A stretch of DNA of 34,680 nt from Roseobacter sp. (GCA_002731875.1 PCCY01000021.1:443084-477763); one strand, 5' to 3'; counted from the stretch's first letter, positions 23,672-32,718 are shown. The notes: generated from the sequence alone by a model not told the origin. Numbers and translations: made by a program.

Positions 23672-25234
23672 CTAGCGCACCCAAACTTCGACCCTGCGGT
23701 TGGCCTGTCTGCCCCAAGCGCTGTCGTCGCATGCCATAGGCATTGCCTCTCCGAACGCATCTACATCCAGAGCGACGCGATCAAGATTGACCGTTATGGC
23801 CGCAGCTATGACGGCTTGGCGCACTGCTTCCGCTCTGCGCAGGGCGATTTTGCGGTTGGCGAATGCCGCGCCTTTTCCGTCACTGAAACCCACAAACAAA
23901 AGACGGCGAGTGTCATACTGCCCGACTTCCAACGCGCGAGCCAATTGCTGCACATTGGATCGAGATTGCGCGTCCAGCCGAACCGATCCGGCTTCGAACC
24001 GGAATGATGTGGTCAAACGTGCCATCGGAGTTAGCGTTGCCGTCATCATTTTAAGTTCATCCAAAGAAATCTCTGGTCCGGCCACGGCTATCGCATTGGC
24101 AAATCTATTGCCTTGTTCCTCGACGGGTATCTCCTCGGCCGTCTGATCGACAAAACCGGCCCGTCGTATCACCAGTTGAGCGTTCGGGCTGCGTGTAAAC
24201 GAAAGGAACTCCCGAGCGATCTGTGGCAGACGCCGGGCGGGAAAGTATAGAAACATTGGTGCGGTCAGGGGATAATCTTCGGTCTTGATGGCCAGGCGCG
24301 AAACATCCAGGGAAAATCCACAGCTTCCCGACAACGTCAGGATGGCGGTGCCGTGCTGCTCAGCATAGCTGGTAATACCAATAGACAAGCTGTCTTTTTC
24401 AACGGCCGCTGCCAGCTCAGCCAGATCGTCGTGGCGGGTAATTTCCTGCGCAAAATCCAATAGTGCAGGGCGCATGACCTGATCATGGATAGCTTGCGCC
24501 AAACCGCTGCTATCATCTGGTAAATGCAGGTCAATCGGGGCATCGGGGCCCCCAAGAGTTTTCCAGTTCGATATTTTTCCCGAAAACACCTGCGCCAGCA
24601 TAAGCGGAGAGATGCTGTGGATCGGGTTGGAAACCGATACCACAGGGACCACCGCATCCAGCGCCAGAACGCGGCTTCGGTTGGGTCCCTTCATATCCCC
24701 CAACCCAGCTTCGCGTGCCAAAAGGCGTTCTTGCGGGCGCATTTCACGAAGCGACATTACTATATCGGCTTCGTCAGCCAACAAGTCCGCGAAGCCTTCG
24801 TCAGCGTTACTTGCCGAGAAAAGGAAAAGCGCCACGGTCTGATTGGTTTTTTCGTCTTCAAGGCGATAGGTGAAACGATTTTCAGCTTCATCATCCTTGA
24901 CGGCGCGATAGCCGTTTCTCGAAGCGAAGGCGTCTATGAGCGCCGGCATCAAGACCCTGCCCATCGTTGCCGAGCCGGAAAGCTGAAGCTCGGCCACAAA
25001 GTTATCAAGGTTGGGGCACCCGGGGCCCGCGCATTGAACCCCTGAGCTATCGATGGTCAATTCACCATATTCCGTTGCAACGCGGTAGAATTCGCCATCA
25101 AACCCCAACAAGGTGCCGCTGAGCTCAACTTTTCCATCTCGCGAGGTCAACGCGATATCCTGGGCAACCACGGGTAGCGTGCCCATAACAAGGAAAAGTG
25201 CGGCGTAAACTGCCACACGTATATGCGTGATCAT
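23672..25234 (-). CDS. Periplasmic substrate-binding protein (PstS-like) fused to an OmpA peptidoglycan-binding domain
   Basis: A 520-residue exported protein. A signal peptide (about 1-24, cleavage after PVVAQ) precedes a short module containing two cysteines in GVQCAGPGCPNL. A PstS-type binding-protein region (about 80-345) follows: LSGSATMGRVLMPALIDAF resembles the phosphate-binding entry loop, and ISPLMLAQVFSGKISNW is a classic PstS-family segment. The C-terminal OmpA domain (about 405-520) has LLFVGFSDGKG and QANRRVEVWV, the expected Asp and Arg contacts to diaminopimelate. A fusion of this kind could hold a ligand sensor on the cell wall. No Pst permease is nearby, so transport is less likely than sensing or scaffolding. 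It follows the four-cysteine exported protein by 18 nt on the same strand. Confidence 0.85.
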   Translation of the reverse strand: MITHIRVAVYAALFLVMGTLPVVAQDIALTSRDGKVELSGTLLGFDGEFYRVATEYGELTIDSSGVQCAGPGCPNLDNFVAELQLSGSATMGRVLMPALIDAFASRNGYRAVKDDEAENRFTYRLEDEKTNQTVALFLFSASNADEGFADLLADEADIVMSLREMRPQERLLAREAGLGDMKGPNRSRVLALDAVVPVVSVSNPIHSISPLMLAQVFSGKISNWKTLGGPDAPIDLHLPDDSSGLAQAIHDQVMRPALLDFAQEITRHDDLAELAAAVEKDSLSIGITSYAEQHGTAILTLSGSCGFSLDVSRLAIKTEDYPLTAPMFLYFPARRLPQIAREFLSFTRSPNAQLVIRRAGFVDQTAEEIPVEEQGNRFANAIAVAGPEISLDELKMMTATLTPMARLTTSFRFEAGSVRLDAQSRSNVQQLARALEVGQYDTRRLLFVGFSDGKGAAFANRKIALRRAEAVRQAVIAAAITVNLDRVALDVDAFGEAMPMACDDSAWGRQANRRVEVWVR

Positions 25235-25252
25235 AAGACCCCAAGCGTTGCT

Positions 25253-26251
25253 TTAGTTGCTCGCAACCTTCATATCTTGGAGCAGATTATTCAACACAAG
25301 AAAGCTACCCAAAGCGGTACAATCGGGCACGGCGAGTGACAAATCCTGGGTGACCAGTTGATCGCGACCTCGTAGTTCAAAAGATTTGGCTTCTATTTCG
25401 GTACCGCAGTTGGCTTGAATCACTTCGGCCTCAACAGTGAGCTTCACGCCGCCTTCGCGGCTCTCCATTTCTGCGGGGAAGGTATATACCTCTGCAACCA
25501 GCGGTTCGACCGCATCCAGATCGCCATTCATGGTGATAAACCCGCCTTCTCCGGTAATTGCTGCCGCCATGCTTCGTGGCTGGCCGCTCCAGACGTGGCC
25601 GGCCCCAGAATAGTCGGAACCGGCTTCCAACGCATGGATTTGAAGCCCCGTGTCACCTTTCCATTGCAATACGACCCGCCCGAAATCGGTAAGATCCTCG
25701 ACTTTGGCTTGAGCGACCGCGCCATCGCCATTACCAAAAGCAAACACAAAAACTGCGGTCTCAGCCAGCGCAGGCACGTCAATACTAAGAGACCCGGTTT
25801 TCGACGTGGTCTGCGTAAAGATCATTCCATTATGATGCACCGTGACCCGTTCGTTCGGAAGGCAGGGGGCCGTTAACGTGAGGTTAACCATCGCGGCTGC
25901 CATAGGACGCGCCTTGGCAGAAATCTCGCAAGAGGTTTCTTCGATTTCTGACAGAGCCGACGTGGTGTCATTGGACAAATGCACGGTGTCATCAGGCGCG
26001 GGTTGGACAGTGGTTTCATTCGAGCTGTCGTCCAACATAGGCTCAGTCGGTTCGCTGAACTCTGCCGATGTGAGCGTTATATCCTTTACCACGAGCATAG
26101 AGGTTTCGGCGTCAAGAGAACGCAATTCGCGATCGGACTTTGCATTTCCGTAAAGCGCGTTTGCGGCTTCCGAACTTTGCATAACGTACCCGATTGCCAA
26201 TGCACAGGCGAGCGTACCCACCGCCGTTACTGTTTCTTTGATATATGACAC
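25253..26251 (-). CDS. Exported or membrane-anchored protein of unknown function with four periplasmic cysteines
   Basis: I do not recognise this 332-residue protein. It has one N-terminal hydrophobic segment (about 8-24), a low-complexity Ser/Thr/Asp/Glu-rich stretch (about 45-107), then a beta-rich region. Residues about 120-200 look Ig-like, with MVNLTLTAPCLPNERVTVHH and later SIDVPALAETAVFVFAFGNG. Cys108, Cys130, Cys282 and Cys311 all lie after the hydrophobic segment, suggesting two disulfides in the periplasm. The start is GTG at 26251; starting at the first internal Met would cut the hydrophobic segment. It lies 120 nt downstream of the Wzc-like gene and 18 nt upstream of the OmpA-fusion gene, and is probably co-transcribed with the latter. 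Confidence 0.75.
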   Translation of the reverse strand: MSYIKETVTAVGTLACALAIGYVMQSSEAANALYGNAKSDRELRSLDAETSMLVVKDITLTSAEFSEPTEPMLDDSSNETTVQPAPDDTVHLSNDTTSALSEIEETSCEISAKARPMAAAMVNLTLTAPCLPNERVTVHHNGMIFTQTTSKTGSLSIDVPALAETAVFVFAFGNGDGAVAQAKVEDLTDFGRVVLQWKGDTGLQIHALEAGSDYSGAGHVWSGQPRSMAAAITGEGGFITMNGDLDAVEPLVAEVYTFPAEMESREGGVKLTVEAEVIQANCGTEIEAKSFELRGRDQLVTQDLSLAVPDCTALGSFLVLNNLLQDMKVASN

Positions 26252-26346
26252 TTGGACGACCCTACCCGGATTGATTCCAGATAAGGATCAGCGAAGACCG
26301 AGGCACCGTTATGTTCTTGCAGTGGAAAGTTTAAGGCAATTTTTAG

Positions 26347-26364
26347 GCAGCCATTGATGGCCGC
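26347..26364 (-). other. Inverted repeat after the wzc-like gene
   Basis: An 8-bp stem with one G-U pair and a 2-nt centre lies 8 nt after the stop of the tyrosine-kinase gene on the minus strand. No T-tract follows in that direction. It may be a weak or Rho-assisted terminator. Confidence 0.35.
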
Positions 26365-26371
26365 GACAAAC

Positions 26372-28504
26372 CTAGTTGTCGTAATAGCCTTTTCCATACG
26401 CCGCAAAAGCACCTGAATCGCCACCATATCTGTAACGTTTCATTCCCTTTTCATCGATCTGGCTCAGCACCAAACCGGTGATATGCTGGTTTGAATTGTG
26501 GAAGAACCGCATCGATTCCTCCACGAGCGCCTTACTTGTACTGTCCCATTTTACCGAGAAGAGAATAGCATCAGCGCACTCGGCAATAATGCGTGCATCA
26601 GGGACCACCAACACCGGCGGTGTGTCGATGATGATGAAATCATATTCACTGCGCATTTGCTTTATGAACGACTTGAATGTATCCGAAGAAAAGATGTCAG
26701 CGGCGTTTACCGTGGTCTTTTCGCCGGCCAGAACATCCGCTTCGAACCCAGCCGGCCGGTGAATGGCATCGGCAAATTTCACGTCGCCATTCAAAACCGA
26801 GGCTATGCCCGTATGCGGGAGGCTGGGGAAGTATTCGTTCAGCGTCCGGCGACGGATATCGCCTTCGATCAATAGAACCGATTTCCCCAACCCGGATAGA
26901 AACTTTGAAAGAGATAGCGAAACAGTAGTCTTACCTTCCCCCGGGATAGAGGACGTCGAAATGATCACTTGCGGCTTTTTGTCGAGATTGGACAACATTA
27001 GCGACGTCCGAAGATTTCGGATGGATTCCGCCGCTGCCGAAGTCGGTTTTTCGGAGAGATACGTCAAAGTGTCCATACGGTGGCGTGCCGGCATCTTCGG
27101 AATTTGGCCGATAACAGTATAGCCCGTGAACTGCTCCAGTTCATTAGCGGTGCGGAAGGTACTGGTGCGGAATTCGCGTAAGAGAACCAGGCCTGAACCG
27201 ATCATAATCCCTAAGATCATGGCAAGAGATAAAATTTGCGCTTTCTTGGGTGCGCTTGCATGTTCAGGTACAACCGAACCTGAAAGCATTCTACTATCCG
27301 CTTTCTGGATGCCTTCTTGCGCCGAGGTCTCCTTCAAACGTGTCAAAAAATATTCATAAAGCAAACGAGTCGCTTCCGACTCCCGCGTAAGCTGCTGCAA
27401 CGCGATCATATCCGTGCCTTGGTTGGAGATTTGATTTGCCAATTCGGTTTCTGAGGCTTTAAGCGCTGCCAATTGTTGGCTTGCTCGGATTGACTCAGAC
27501 TGGACGCGCGCGACAATAGCCTCATATCGCGCATCGAAGCTGGCACGCTTCTCTTGGGAATCCAATCCACCACTCGCAATCCTGACCAGCGCCGAGTCTT
27601 GAGCGATCGCCAGCTTTTGCTCGGGCGTCTCGGCAGAGTTAAGGTCATTCAGACGTTTTTCGGTCTCTGCCTGTGTCGTTGCTGCGCCGTCGATGCGGTA
27701 ACGCAACTCCTTGATCTGCCGTTCCAATGCCTGAAGCCCTTCAATCGACACCAGTTGGGTCTGGGCCGTGAAATCCGAAACTTTCTTTTCTGCGGTTTCT
27801 AATTCTATCTGGAGCTCGGACACACGGTTGCTCAACCAAGCAGTTGCCTTTTCAGTCGCTTCGAATTTCACTTCGATTTGGTTGAGTATATAGCTTTCGG
27901 CAATCGTGTTCGCGATCAGCGCCGACTTCGTAGGCGAGTCGGTTTCCACCGTGATATTAAAAACAAGGCTTTGACGGACATTTGAGACCGATACCCTATC
28001 CAACAACGCCGCAACCACGCTGTCTTTGACGCGGTTTTTTTCCAACTCAGGGTCTAACGCAATGTCAGTATCCTGACCAAGGCCCATCATCGCGCGAATA
28101 CGGGATAACGTGGAGCCAATGAGGGAAGGCTCCCGTAGCGCTACATTAAATTCTGGATCGTTTACAAGGTTCAGGCGGTCCACCACCTTCCCTACCAAGC
28201 CGCGCGACCGAATAACCTCGACTTCGGTATTCACTTCGGTGGAATCACCGGAAAAGCCGCCCACTACGGCTTTGAGGTCGACCACGCTGTCTTCTTTGGT
28301 TTCAAGAACGACCACTGAAGTGGAACGATACTTGGGCACAGCGACACCATAAACGTAATATCCTGCCAACAGCATCGACGCGAGCGTGACGAGAGCAATG
28401 AGCCATTTTCCCCGCCAGAGCGTCGCTAGCAAAGCGCCGACGTCTATCGTGTCGTCATCTTCGGCGGGTGCCTGAGAGAAGTTTTTCTGGCTTTGGTTCA
28501 TCAT
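26372..28504 (-). CDS. Wzc-type polysaccharide co-polymerase with BY-kinase domain
   Basis: A 710-residue inner-membrane protein controlling polysaccharide chain assembly. The Wzz-type region has two membrane segments (about 33-54 and 423-443) flanking a periplasmic part with long coiled coil (about 215-400). The cytoplasmic BY-kinase has Walker A SIPGEGKTT (about 519-527), a Walker A' variant LLIEGDIRRR (about 545-553) and Walker B FIIIDTPP (623-630). The C-terminal tyrosine cluster has five Tyr in the last 20 residues (691, 693, 703, 707, 708) for autophosphorylation. I chose ATG at 28504 (28501 equally possible); a longer frame from 28618 adds 38 residues without support. No Wza, Wzb, Wzx or Wzy gene is adjacent, so its polysaccharide is not identified here. 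Confidence 0.9.
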   Translation of the reverse strand: MMNQSQKNFSQAPAEDDDTIDVGALLATLWRGKWLIALVTLASMLLAGYYVYGVAVPKYRSTSVVVLETKEDSVVDLKAVVGGFSGDSTEVNTEVEVIRSRGLVGKVVDRLNLVNDPEFNVALREPSLIGSTLSRIRAMMGLGQDTDIALDPELEKNRVKDSVVAALLDRVSVSNVRQSLVFNITVETDSPTKSALIANTIAESYILNQIEVKFEATEKATAWLSNRVSELQIELETAEKKVSDFTAQTQLVSIEGLQALERQIKELRYRIDGAATTQAETEKRLNDLNSAETPEQKLAIAQDSALVRIASGGLDSQEKRASFDARYEAIVARVQSESIRASQQLAALKASETELANQISNQGTDMIALQQLTRESEATRLLYEYFLTRLKETSAQEGIQKADSRMLSGSVVPEHASAPKKAQILSLAMILGIMIGSGLVLLREFRTSTFRTANELEQFTGYTVIGQIPKMPARHRMDTLTYLSEKPTSAAAESIRNLRTSLMLSNLDKKPQVIISTSSIPGEGKTTVSLSLSKFLSGLGKSVLLIEGDIRRRTLNEYFPSLPHTGIASVLNGDVKFADAIHRPAGFEADVLAGEKTTVNAADIFSSDTFKSFIKQMRSEYDFIIIDTPPVLVVPDARIIAECADAILFSVKWDSTSKALVEESMRFFHNSNQHITGLVLSQIDEKGMKRYRYGGDSGAFAAYGKGYYDN

Positions 28505-28743
28505 ATTGTGGTGGTCCGCTAATCGTTGCCAAACTGAGGCTATGTAACTGTGCAATCGAGATCGGCACCGGGCCTGCACAAATGGGTGCAAGCTCGGGTC
28601 GAAAAAAAATCCAACCAAAGCAAACTAATTCAAAAGACAATTATCTTCCAGTCAGCAGTTGGCTTTTCCAAATCCCATAGTAACTTTATTTATTCCGAAG
28701 GCTTTTTATGTCATATAAGCTGAACTTGGTAAGTTTAGTTTTC
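28505..28743. other. AT-rich intergenic region upstream of the Wzc-like gene
   Basis: This 239-base gap between pqiC and the tyrosine-kinase gene, both on the minus strand, is visibly richer in A and T than its surroundings, notably 28600-28745. It must contain the promoter of the kinase gene, but I see no convincing hexamer pair. It holds an A-run at 28603-28610 and an imperfect dyad near 28720-28738 (AACTT-GGT-AAGTT). A 14-codon plus-strand frame (28708-28752) has a well-placed GAAGG; its reality is uncertain. Confidence 0.4.
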
Positions 28744-29307
28744 CTATTTTAACCCATTGCGCGCAATGAAGCTTGCTAAATCAAGGATTAGCTGACCTCT
28801 GGCCGCAGCGATATTAGCTGCGCCGCCTTTCGGGTCAAACGGAACCGACAAGTCAAACAATCCAGACCGTTCTTGCGTGCCGTTCATAACGGCTACAAAA
28901 TATTGACCTGACGCGTTGAATTGCCCTGCTTCTGACGCAATCAACTTGCTGAATCTCACTTCAAGGCGCGCGTCTGGATATGCCTCGAATGGCCATGGCT
29001 CTGATGCTATTCGTCGCCCCGTAAGACGCGACAGGTTTTCGCTTAATTCAAGTGCCACAGCACGTTCGGGAGAGTCAGCCCACAATTGATCGGCGGAACT
29101 GATCATCGTTCCATTACTTTTCAGGATATGGATCTCGTCATCAGCCGCATAGGTTGGCAGTGAAACATCCCGCACTTCGACTGCGGAAAAACGAATATTG
29201 ATCTTTTCGGTAACCTGAGGACTATCCACTGCGAAACGGTCAGTGGTTCCACACGCTGTCAACGCCAGCACAAGACCAAGACCAAGTATATTCTTAACAA
29301 CGTTCAT
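28744..29307 (-). CDS. pqiC: PqiC-like outer-membrane lipoprotein (ABC-type transport auxiliary component)
   Basis: A 187-residue lipoprotein. The signal peptide ends in the lipobox LTAC (Cys19 acylated), and the mature part reads as the YmbA/PqiC family: RFAVDSPQVTEKINIRFSAV near the N-terminus and ISSADQLWADSPERAVALEL in the middle. PqiC sits on the inner face of the outer membrane and receives lipids from the PqiB tunnel. It follows pqiB by 3 nt and is the last gene of the operon. I see no clear intrinsic terminator after it. Sequence conservation in this family is low, so the name depends partly on context. Confidence 0.85.
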   Translation of the reverse strand: MNVVKNILGLGLVLALTACGTTDRFAVDSPQVTEKINIRFSAVEVRDVSLPTYAADDEIHILKSNGTMISSADQLWADSPERAVALELSENLSRLTGRRIASEPWPFEAYPDARLEVRFSKLIASEAGQFNASGQYFVAVMNGTQERSGLFDLSVPFDPKGGAANIAAARGQLILDLASFIARNGLK

Positions 29308-29310
29308 TTT

Positions 29311-31395
29311 CTATCGTCCCAGCAAGAGCGAATTAGGATTACGTTCAATGGTGCGCGCTAAAGATGCAAGTGCATCGGCCGCTTTTTGAATATCACGCAT
29401 GGTTTCTTGTGCTGTTCGGCTGATTTCGTCGCCCTTGTCATAACCTTCGATTGTCCGGCTCGCCTGTGAGAACAAGGTCGATAGGCGACTGACAATCTGC
29501 GGCAGATCCTGAACAGATACGGCAATGTTATCGGCGGCGTTTCGGGCAGAAGCCAATGTCCGGTTCACATTCTCGACTGCGCCACCTTCTCGTAGCGCCT
29601 GAAGCGTATAATTCAGTTCGTCCAGCGCGTTTTTCAACGCTCCCGGCAGGGCTATTGCATCAGGTGTACCGATGACTTGATCTGCCGAGTTGGTTAAAGC
29701 AGTGAGCTCATCGACCAGCTGTTGAAGTTCAAGTTGACTGGCCTTTTCAGCAACCGATTGGATCTCCAAAATCAGATCCGGGACACCTTCGGTGGACACA
29801 GTGAAAGACTGGGCAGCCTCTGAAACGGAATCTACAGCATCCAACAGCCGCTTCGCCATCTGTTCTTTCTCAAGTGTGGCGACCAGCATTTCGACGCGCG
29901 ATAAGGTCGCGTTCAGCGAAACCGGGATGTTCTGCACCGAGTCAGAAGCGACTAATCCGGTTACCTCATTGATTAACGTACGAACATCGCGAGGCGTCTG
30001 CTGAAGATCATCACTACCGATTAGGGCTTGCGCCGAGTTCATCAGACCGATGGCGCTGTTAAGAAGTTCCTCGATCGGGAGGTTGTTGATCCTCGTAAAC
30101 ACCCCTTCGACCGTAGCCGCGGCATCGGATGTTTCGTTGGCGGTTGTCGGCATAATTGGAAAGTTGTCCCCGGATTCCACAAGCCGCGCCGAAGGGGCGT
30201 CTTCAACCACCACGAACTCCACCTTCAGACCGCCCGTCAGCAGGCTTGCCGAAGCAAGTCGTGCACGCAGGCCATTCAACACCCGGTCTTCAAGAAACCG
30301 AAGAGCGCTTGCGGCGGATACGTCGCCCGGCAGACCCAAACGGGCGGGTTGGATCGAAAGCGTCACGTTCAGGCGTACGCGGCTGTCGCCAAATTGGTTA
30401 TAATCGACAATACCCGACAGGGATTCGACCTCGCCAATGTTCAGCCCGCTCAGTTCGACCGGGGCCCCTACTGCCAAGCCGGATACATTGTCATCGAAGA
30501 CGACGCTAAGCTTCAGCGGATCGACTTCGGAAGCGCTGAAAACCGAAGATCGCGCGTCTTCCTTGGTCGCGAAAACTTCGAATACGGTTCCGTCCTGGAC
30601 GCGATCGCCACCGGAAACAAATGTGTCAAATGTAATCCCGCCGCCGATCACCGTCGCCAGTGATTGGAAGTCAATTTCGGCTCCGGCAGGTCCGATGCTC
30701 ACGCTAAAGCCTGAACTGTCCCAGAAACGGGTCGAACTGTTTATCAGGTTGCGATGCTCTTCGTAAATCAATGCCTCGACGATCGCAAAATTACCCTTTG
30801 GTGCGATCTCGGCTTTGCCCACTCGACCGACTTCGATACCCCGGTACAAGATCGGGGCGTTATCCGTAAGCTGCCCGTTGCCTACGGTGCGAAAGGCAAT
30901 CTGCAATCCGGATTCACCGGCCCGGATCAAGGGGGCTGAACTTGACCCTGAAAACCGGTTCGCAAACGGGCCTGGCTTTTCGCTCCAGGAGCCTTCGATA
31001 TAGACGCCACTTAAAACTGTACCCAAGCCGCTGATACCGCGGGCCGATACCTCTGGTTGGACCACCCAGAAGGCTGCGCTGCTGTCTATATACGGTGCTA
31101 CGCTCTTGCTCACTCGGATGGTTGCCAAGACCTTACTCAGATCTTCGGTAAAGCCGACGGATTCGACACGTCCGACTGTTACATCCCGATAGCGCAATTC
31201 GGTTTCACCCGCCTTGATCCCGGCCCCTTTGTCGAATTCGATATAAATCTCGGGTCCGCGCGCATTATAGCTGTTCCAAGCCACGCCCAAGGCAACGACC
31301 AACGCCAACAGGGGTATAAGCCAAACGATGGACGTGCCGCTCAAAAAAATCTTGCGTGCAGATTTGACCTGCACGTCGGGCGGTGTTTCAGACAT
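29311..31395 (-). CDS. pqiB: PqiB, MCE-domain intermembrane transport protein
   Basis: A 694-residue protein with one N-terminal membrane helix (about 17-40) and three MCE domains. These are at about 46-137 (GAGIKAGETELRYRDVTVGR), 155-260 (ILYRGIEVGRVGKAEI) and 293-400 (VELSGLNIGEVESL). A long alpha-helical C-terminal region (about 430-694) follows; in PqiB this forms the tube-like needle spanning the periplasm. E. coli PqiB is about 546 residues, so the helical part here is clearly longer. The protein forms a hexameric lipid conduit between the membranes. Its start overlaps the upstream pqiA stop by 8 nt. Confidence 0.92.
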   Translation of the reverse strand: MSETPPDVQVKSARKIFLSGTSIVWLIPLLALVVALGVAWNSYNARGPEIYIEFDKGAGIKAGETELRYRDVTVGRVESVGFTEDLSKVLATIRVSKSVAPYIDSSAAFWVVQPEVSARGISGLGTVLSGVYIEGSWSEKPGPFANRFSGSSSAPLIRAGESGLQIAFRTVGNGQLTDNAPILYRGIEVGRVGKAEIAPKGNFAIVEALIYEEHRNLINSSTRFWDSSGFSVSIGPAGAEIDFQSLATVIGGGITFDTFVSGGDRVQDGTVFEVFATKEDARSSVFSASEVDPLKLSVVFDDNVSGLAVGAPVELSGLNIGEVESLSGIVDYNQFGDSRVRLNVTLSIQPARLGLPGDVSAASALRFLEDRVLNGLRARLASASLLTGGLKVEFVVVEDAPSARLVESGDNFPIMPTTANETSDAAATVEGVFTRINNLPIEELLNSAIGLMNSAQALIGSDDLQQTPRDVRTLINEVTGLVASDSVQNIPVSLNATLSRVEMLVATLEKEQMAKRLLDAVDSVSEAAQSFTVSTEGVPDLILEIQSVAEKASQLELQQLVDELTALTNSADQVIGTPDAIALPGALKNALDELNYTLQALREGGAVENVNRTLASARNAADNIAVSVQDLPQIVSRLSTLFSQASRTIEGYDKGDEISRTAQETMRDIQKAADALASLARTIERNPNSLLLGR

Positions 31396-32047
31396 CTTGT
31401 CGTGATCCCCTATCCTTGGCTTCTTGGTCCCAGATCAAGCGGGAATCGAACGCCTGCGCGGAAAGCATGGTAAATATGACAGACAGGGCGAAAAACATAC
31501 TCGCAGGGCCGGGGTTGATTGTCGCCAGTGTCTTGAGTTGCACCAATGAAGACAAAATCGCAACCACAAAGATATCAATCATCGACCATCTGCCAATATA
31601 TTCAACGATCTCGTACATCAATTGACGAGAATGGTTCCCGGCAGGGAGCCGGGTTTTCACGCTGATCGCCAGATAGGCAATGGCCCAGAATTTAGCGAGT
31701 GGGATCACTACCGATGCCACCAGAATGATAAAAGAAACCCCGTAGGCACCGTGCTGCGCCAGCTCTACCGCGCCTCCGATAATCGTACTCTCATCGACTT
31801 GAAAAAGCGTTTTGGTCTTGAGCATGGGATACGTATTGGCCGGGATATAACACATCAAGCCCACCAGCCATAAAGCCCACACCTTTTGTAGGCTTTGAAA
31901 ATCGCGCGACACCATCTTGTGCCCGCACCGCCCGCAGACCTGCGTGCCCAAAGGCCAGGCCTTTGTGCATCGGGTACAGGCAACGATACCCATTTCTCGC
32001 GCGCTCAGGATCTTTTGGGGTGTTCCAGTGAATTCCATACCGACCAT
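31388..32047 (-). CDS. pqiA: PqiA half protein 2 (corresponds to the C-terminal half of E. coli PqiA)
   Basis: A 219-residue inner-membrane protein. The N-terminus has a zinc-ribbon-like pair CTRC and CGRC (about residues 24-41). Four hydrophobic segments follow, with the PqiA signature CYIPANTYPMLKTKTL in the first and IGRWSMIDIFVVAILSSLVQ in the third. E. coli PqiA is one protein of about 417 residues with two such halves; here each half is its own gene. The start lies 43 nt inside the end of the upstream half gene in another frame, and the stop overlaps pqiB by 8 nt, so translation of all three is tightly coupled. PqiA is the membrane partner of PqiB; its exact activity is not established. 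Confidence 0.9.
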   Translation of the reverse strand: MVGMEFTGTPQKILSAREMGIVACTRCTKAWPLGTQVCGRCGHKMVSRDFQSLQKVWALWLVGLMCYIPANTYPMLKTKTLFQVDESTIIGGAVELAQHGAYGVSFIILVASVVIPLAKFWAIAYLAISVKTRLPAGNHSRQLMYEIVEYIGRWSMIDIFVVAILSSLVQLKTLATINPGPASMFFALSVIFTMLSAQAFDSRLIWDQEAKDRGSRQDV

Positions 32048-32652
32048 TTACACATAAAGCTTTCTTGCGCCACAATAAGTACAACCAGCGCACTGAACAT
32101 CCAGAAAGCAGGGCCAAAACCCACAGTAGCAAGATCGGCGACTTTAACCAAAGCGACCGCACATCCCAACACAAATATTTCGGCCATAGACCAAGGCCGC
32201 AGCGCTTCTGATACCCGGAATGCCTGTATCGCATGCCGTGCCGGCGGCAGGTCCAGTACGATCGGGACCAGCACATACAACGTAAGCATGACGCGTACCA
32301 AGGGGATCAAAATGATCAGCGCCGCGGTCACCAAAGCCAGCAGAATCATCGGTCCGTTCGCAAAGGCCAGGGCCGCGTCCAGGATGGAGACCGAATTTTT
32401 ATTGCCGGCAGCATCAATATCGAGAAACGGAAAGAATGTCGCACCGATGAGCAGGATAAAGATGCCAACCGCTATCGCGATGATCTGCAACCCGGCTTTT
32501 CGCTTTGGTGCGATCAGCACAGTATGACATCGCTGACAAACTGCTTTTTCACCGATTTCGGGGACCTGCAGATGAAACACGGCATCGCACTGAGGGCAGA
32601 CAATAATATCTGCCAATGGGATAGCCAATTCGTGGTCAACGGTGTCTTTCAT
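32005..32652 (-). CDS. pqiA: PqiA half protein 1 (corresponds to the N-terminal half of E. coli PqiA)
   Basis: A 215-residue inner-membrane protein with a zinc-ribbon-like CPQC and CQRC pair (about residues 19-43) followed by four hydrophobic segments. GATFFPFLDIDAAGNKNSVS and RPWSMAEIFVLGCAVALVKV are the PqiA signatures, matching the same positions in the second half gene. It starts the pqi operon. The ATG at 32652 is used; a GTG at 32658 in the same frame is possible, and neither has a strong Shine-Dalgarno sequence. It overlaps the next half gene by 43 nt. The 120-nt upstream gap contains a dyad at 32719-32732 but no clear promoter. Confidence 0.88.
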   Translation of the reverse strand: MKDTVDHELAIPLADIIVCPQCDAVFHLQVPEIGEKAVCQRCHTVLIAPKRKAGLQIIAIAVGIFILLIGATFFPFLDIDAAGNKNSVSILDAALAFANGPMILLALVTAALIILIPLVRVMLTLYVLVPIVLDLPPARHAIQAFRVSEALRPWSMAEIFVLGCAVALVKVADLATVGFGPAFWMFSALVVLIVAQESFMCKWSVWNSLEHPKRS

Positions 32653-32718
32653 ATCCACATCATAAATTATGGATGCAGCACTGTGTATCGCTTTCTTTCC
32701 TTCAGGCTGTCACGTAAC

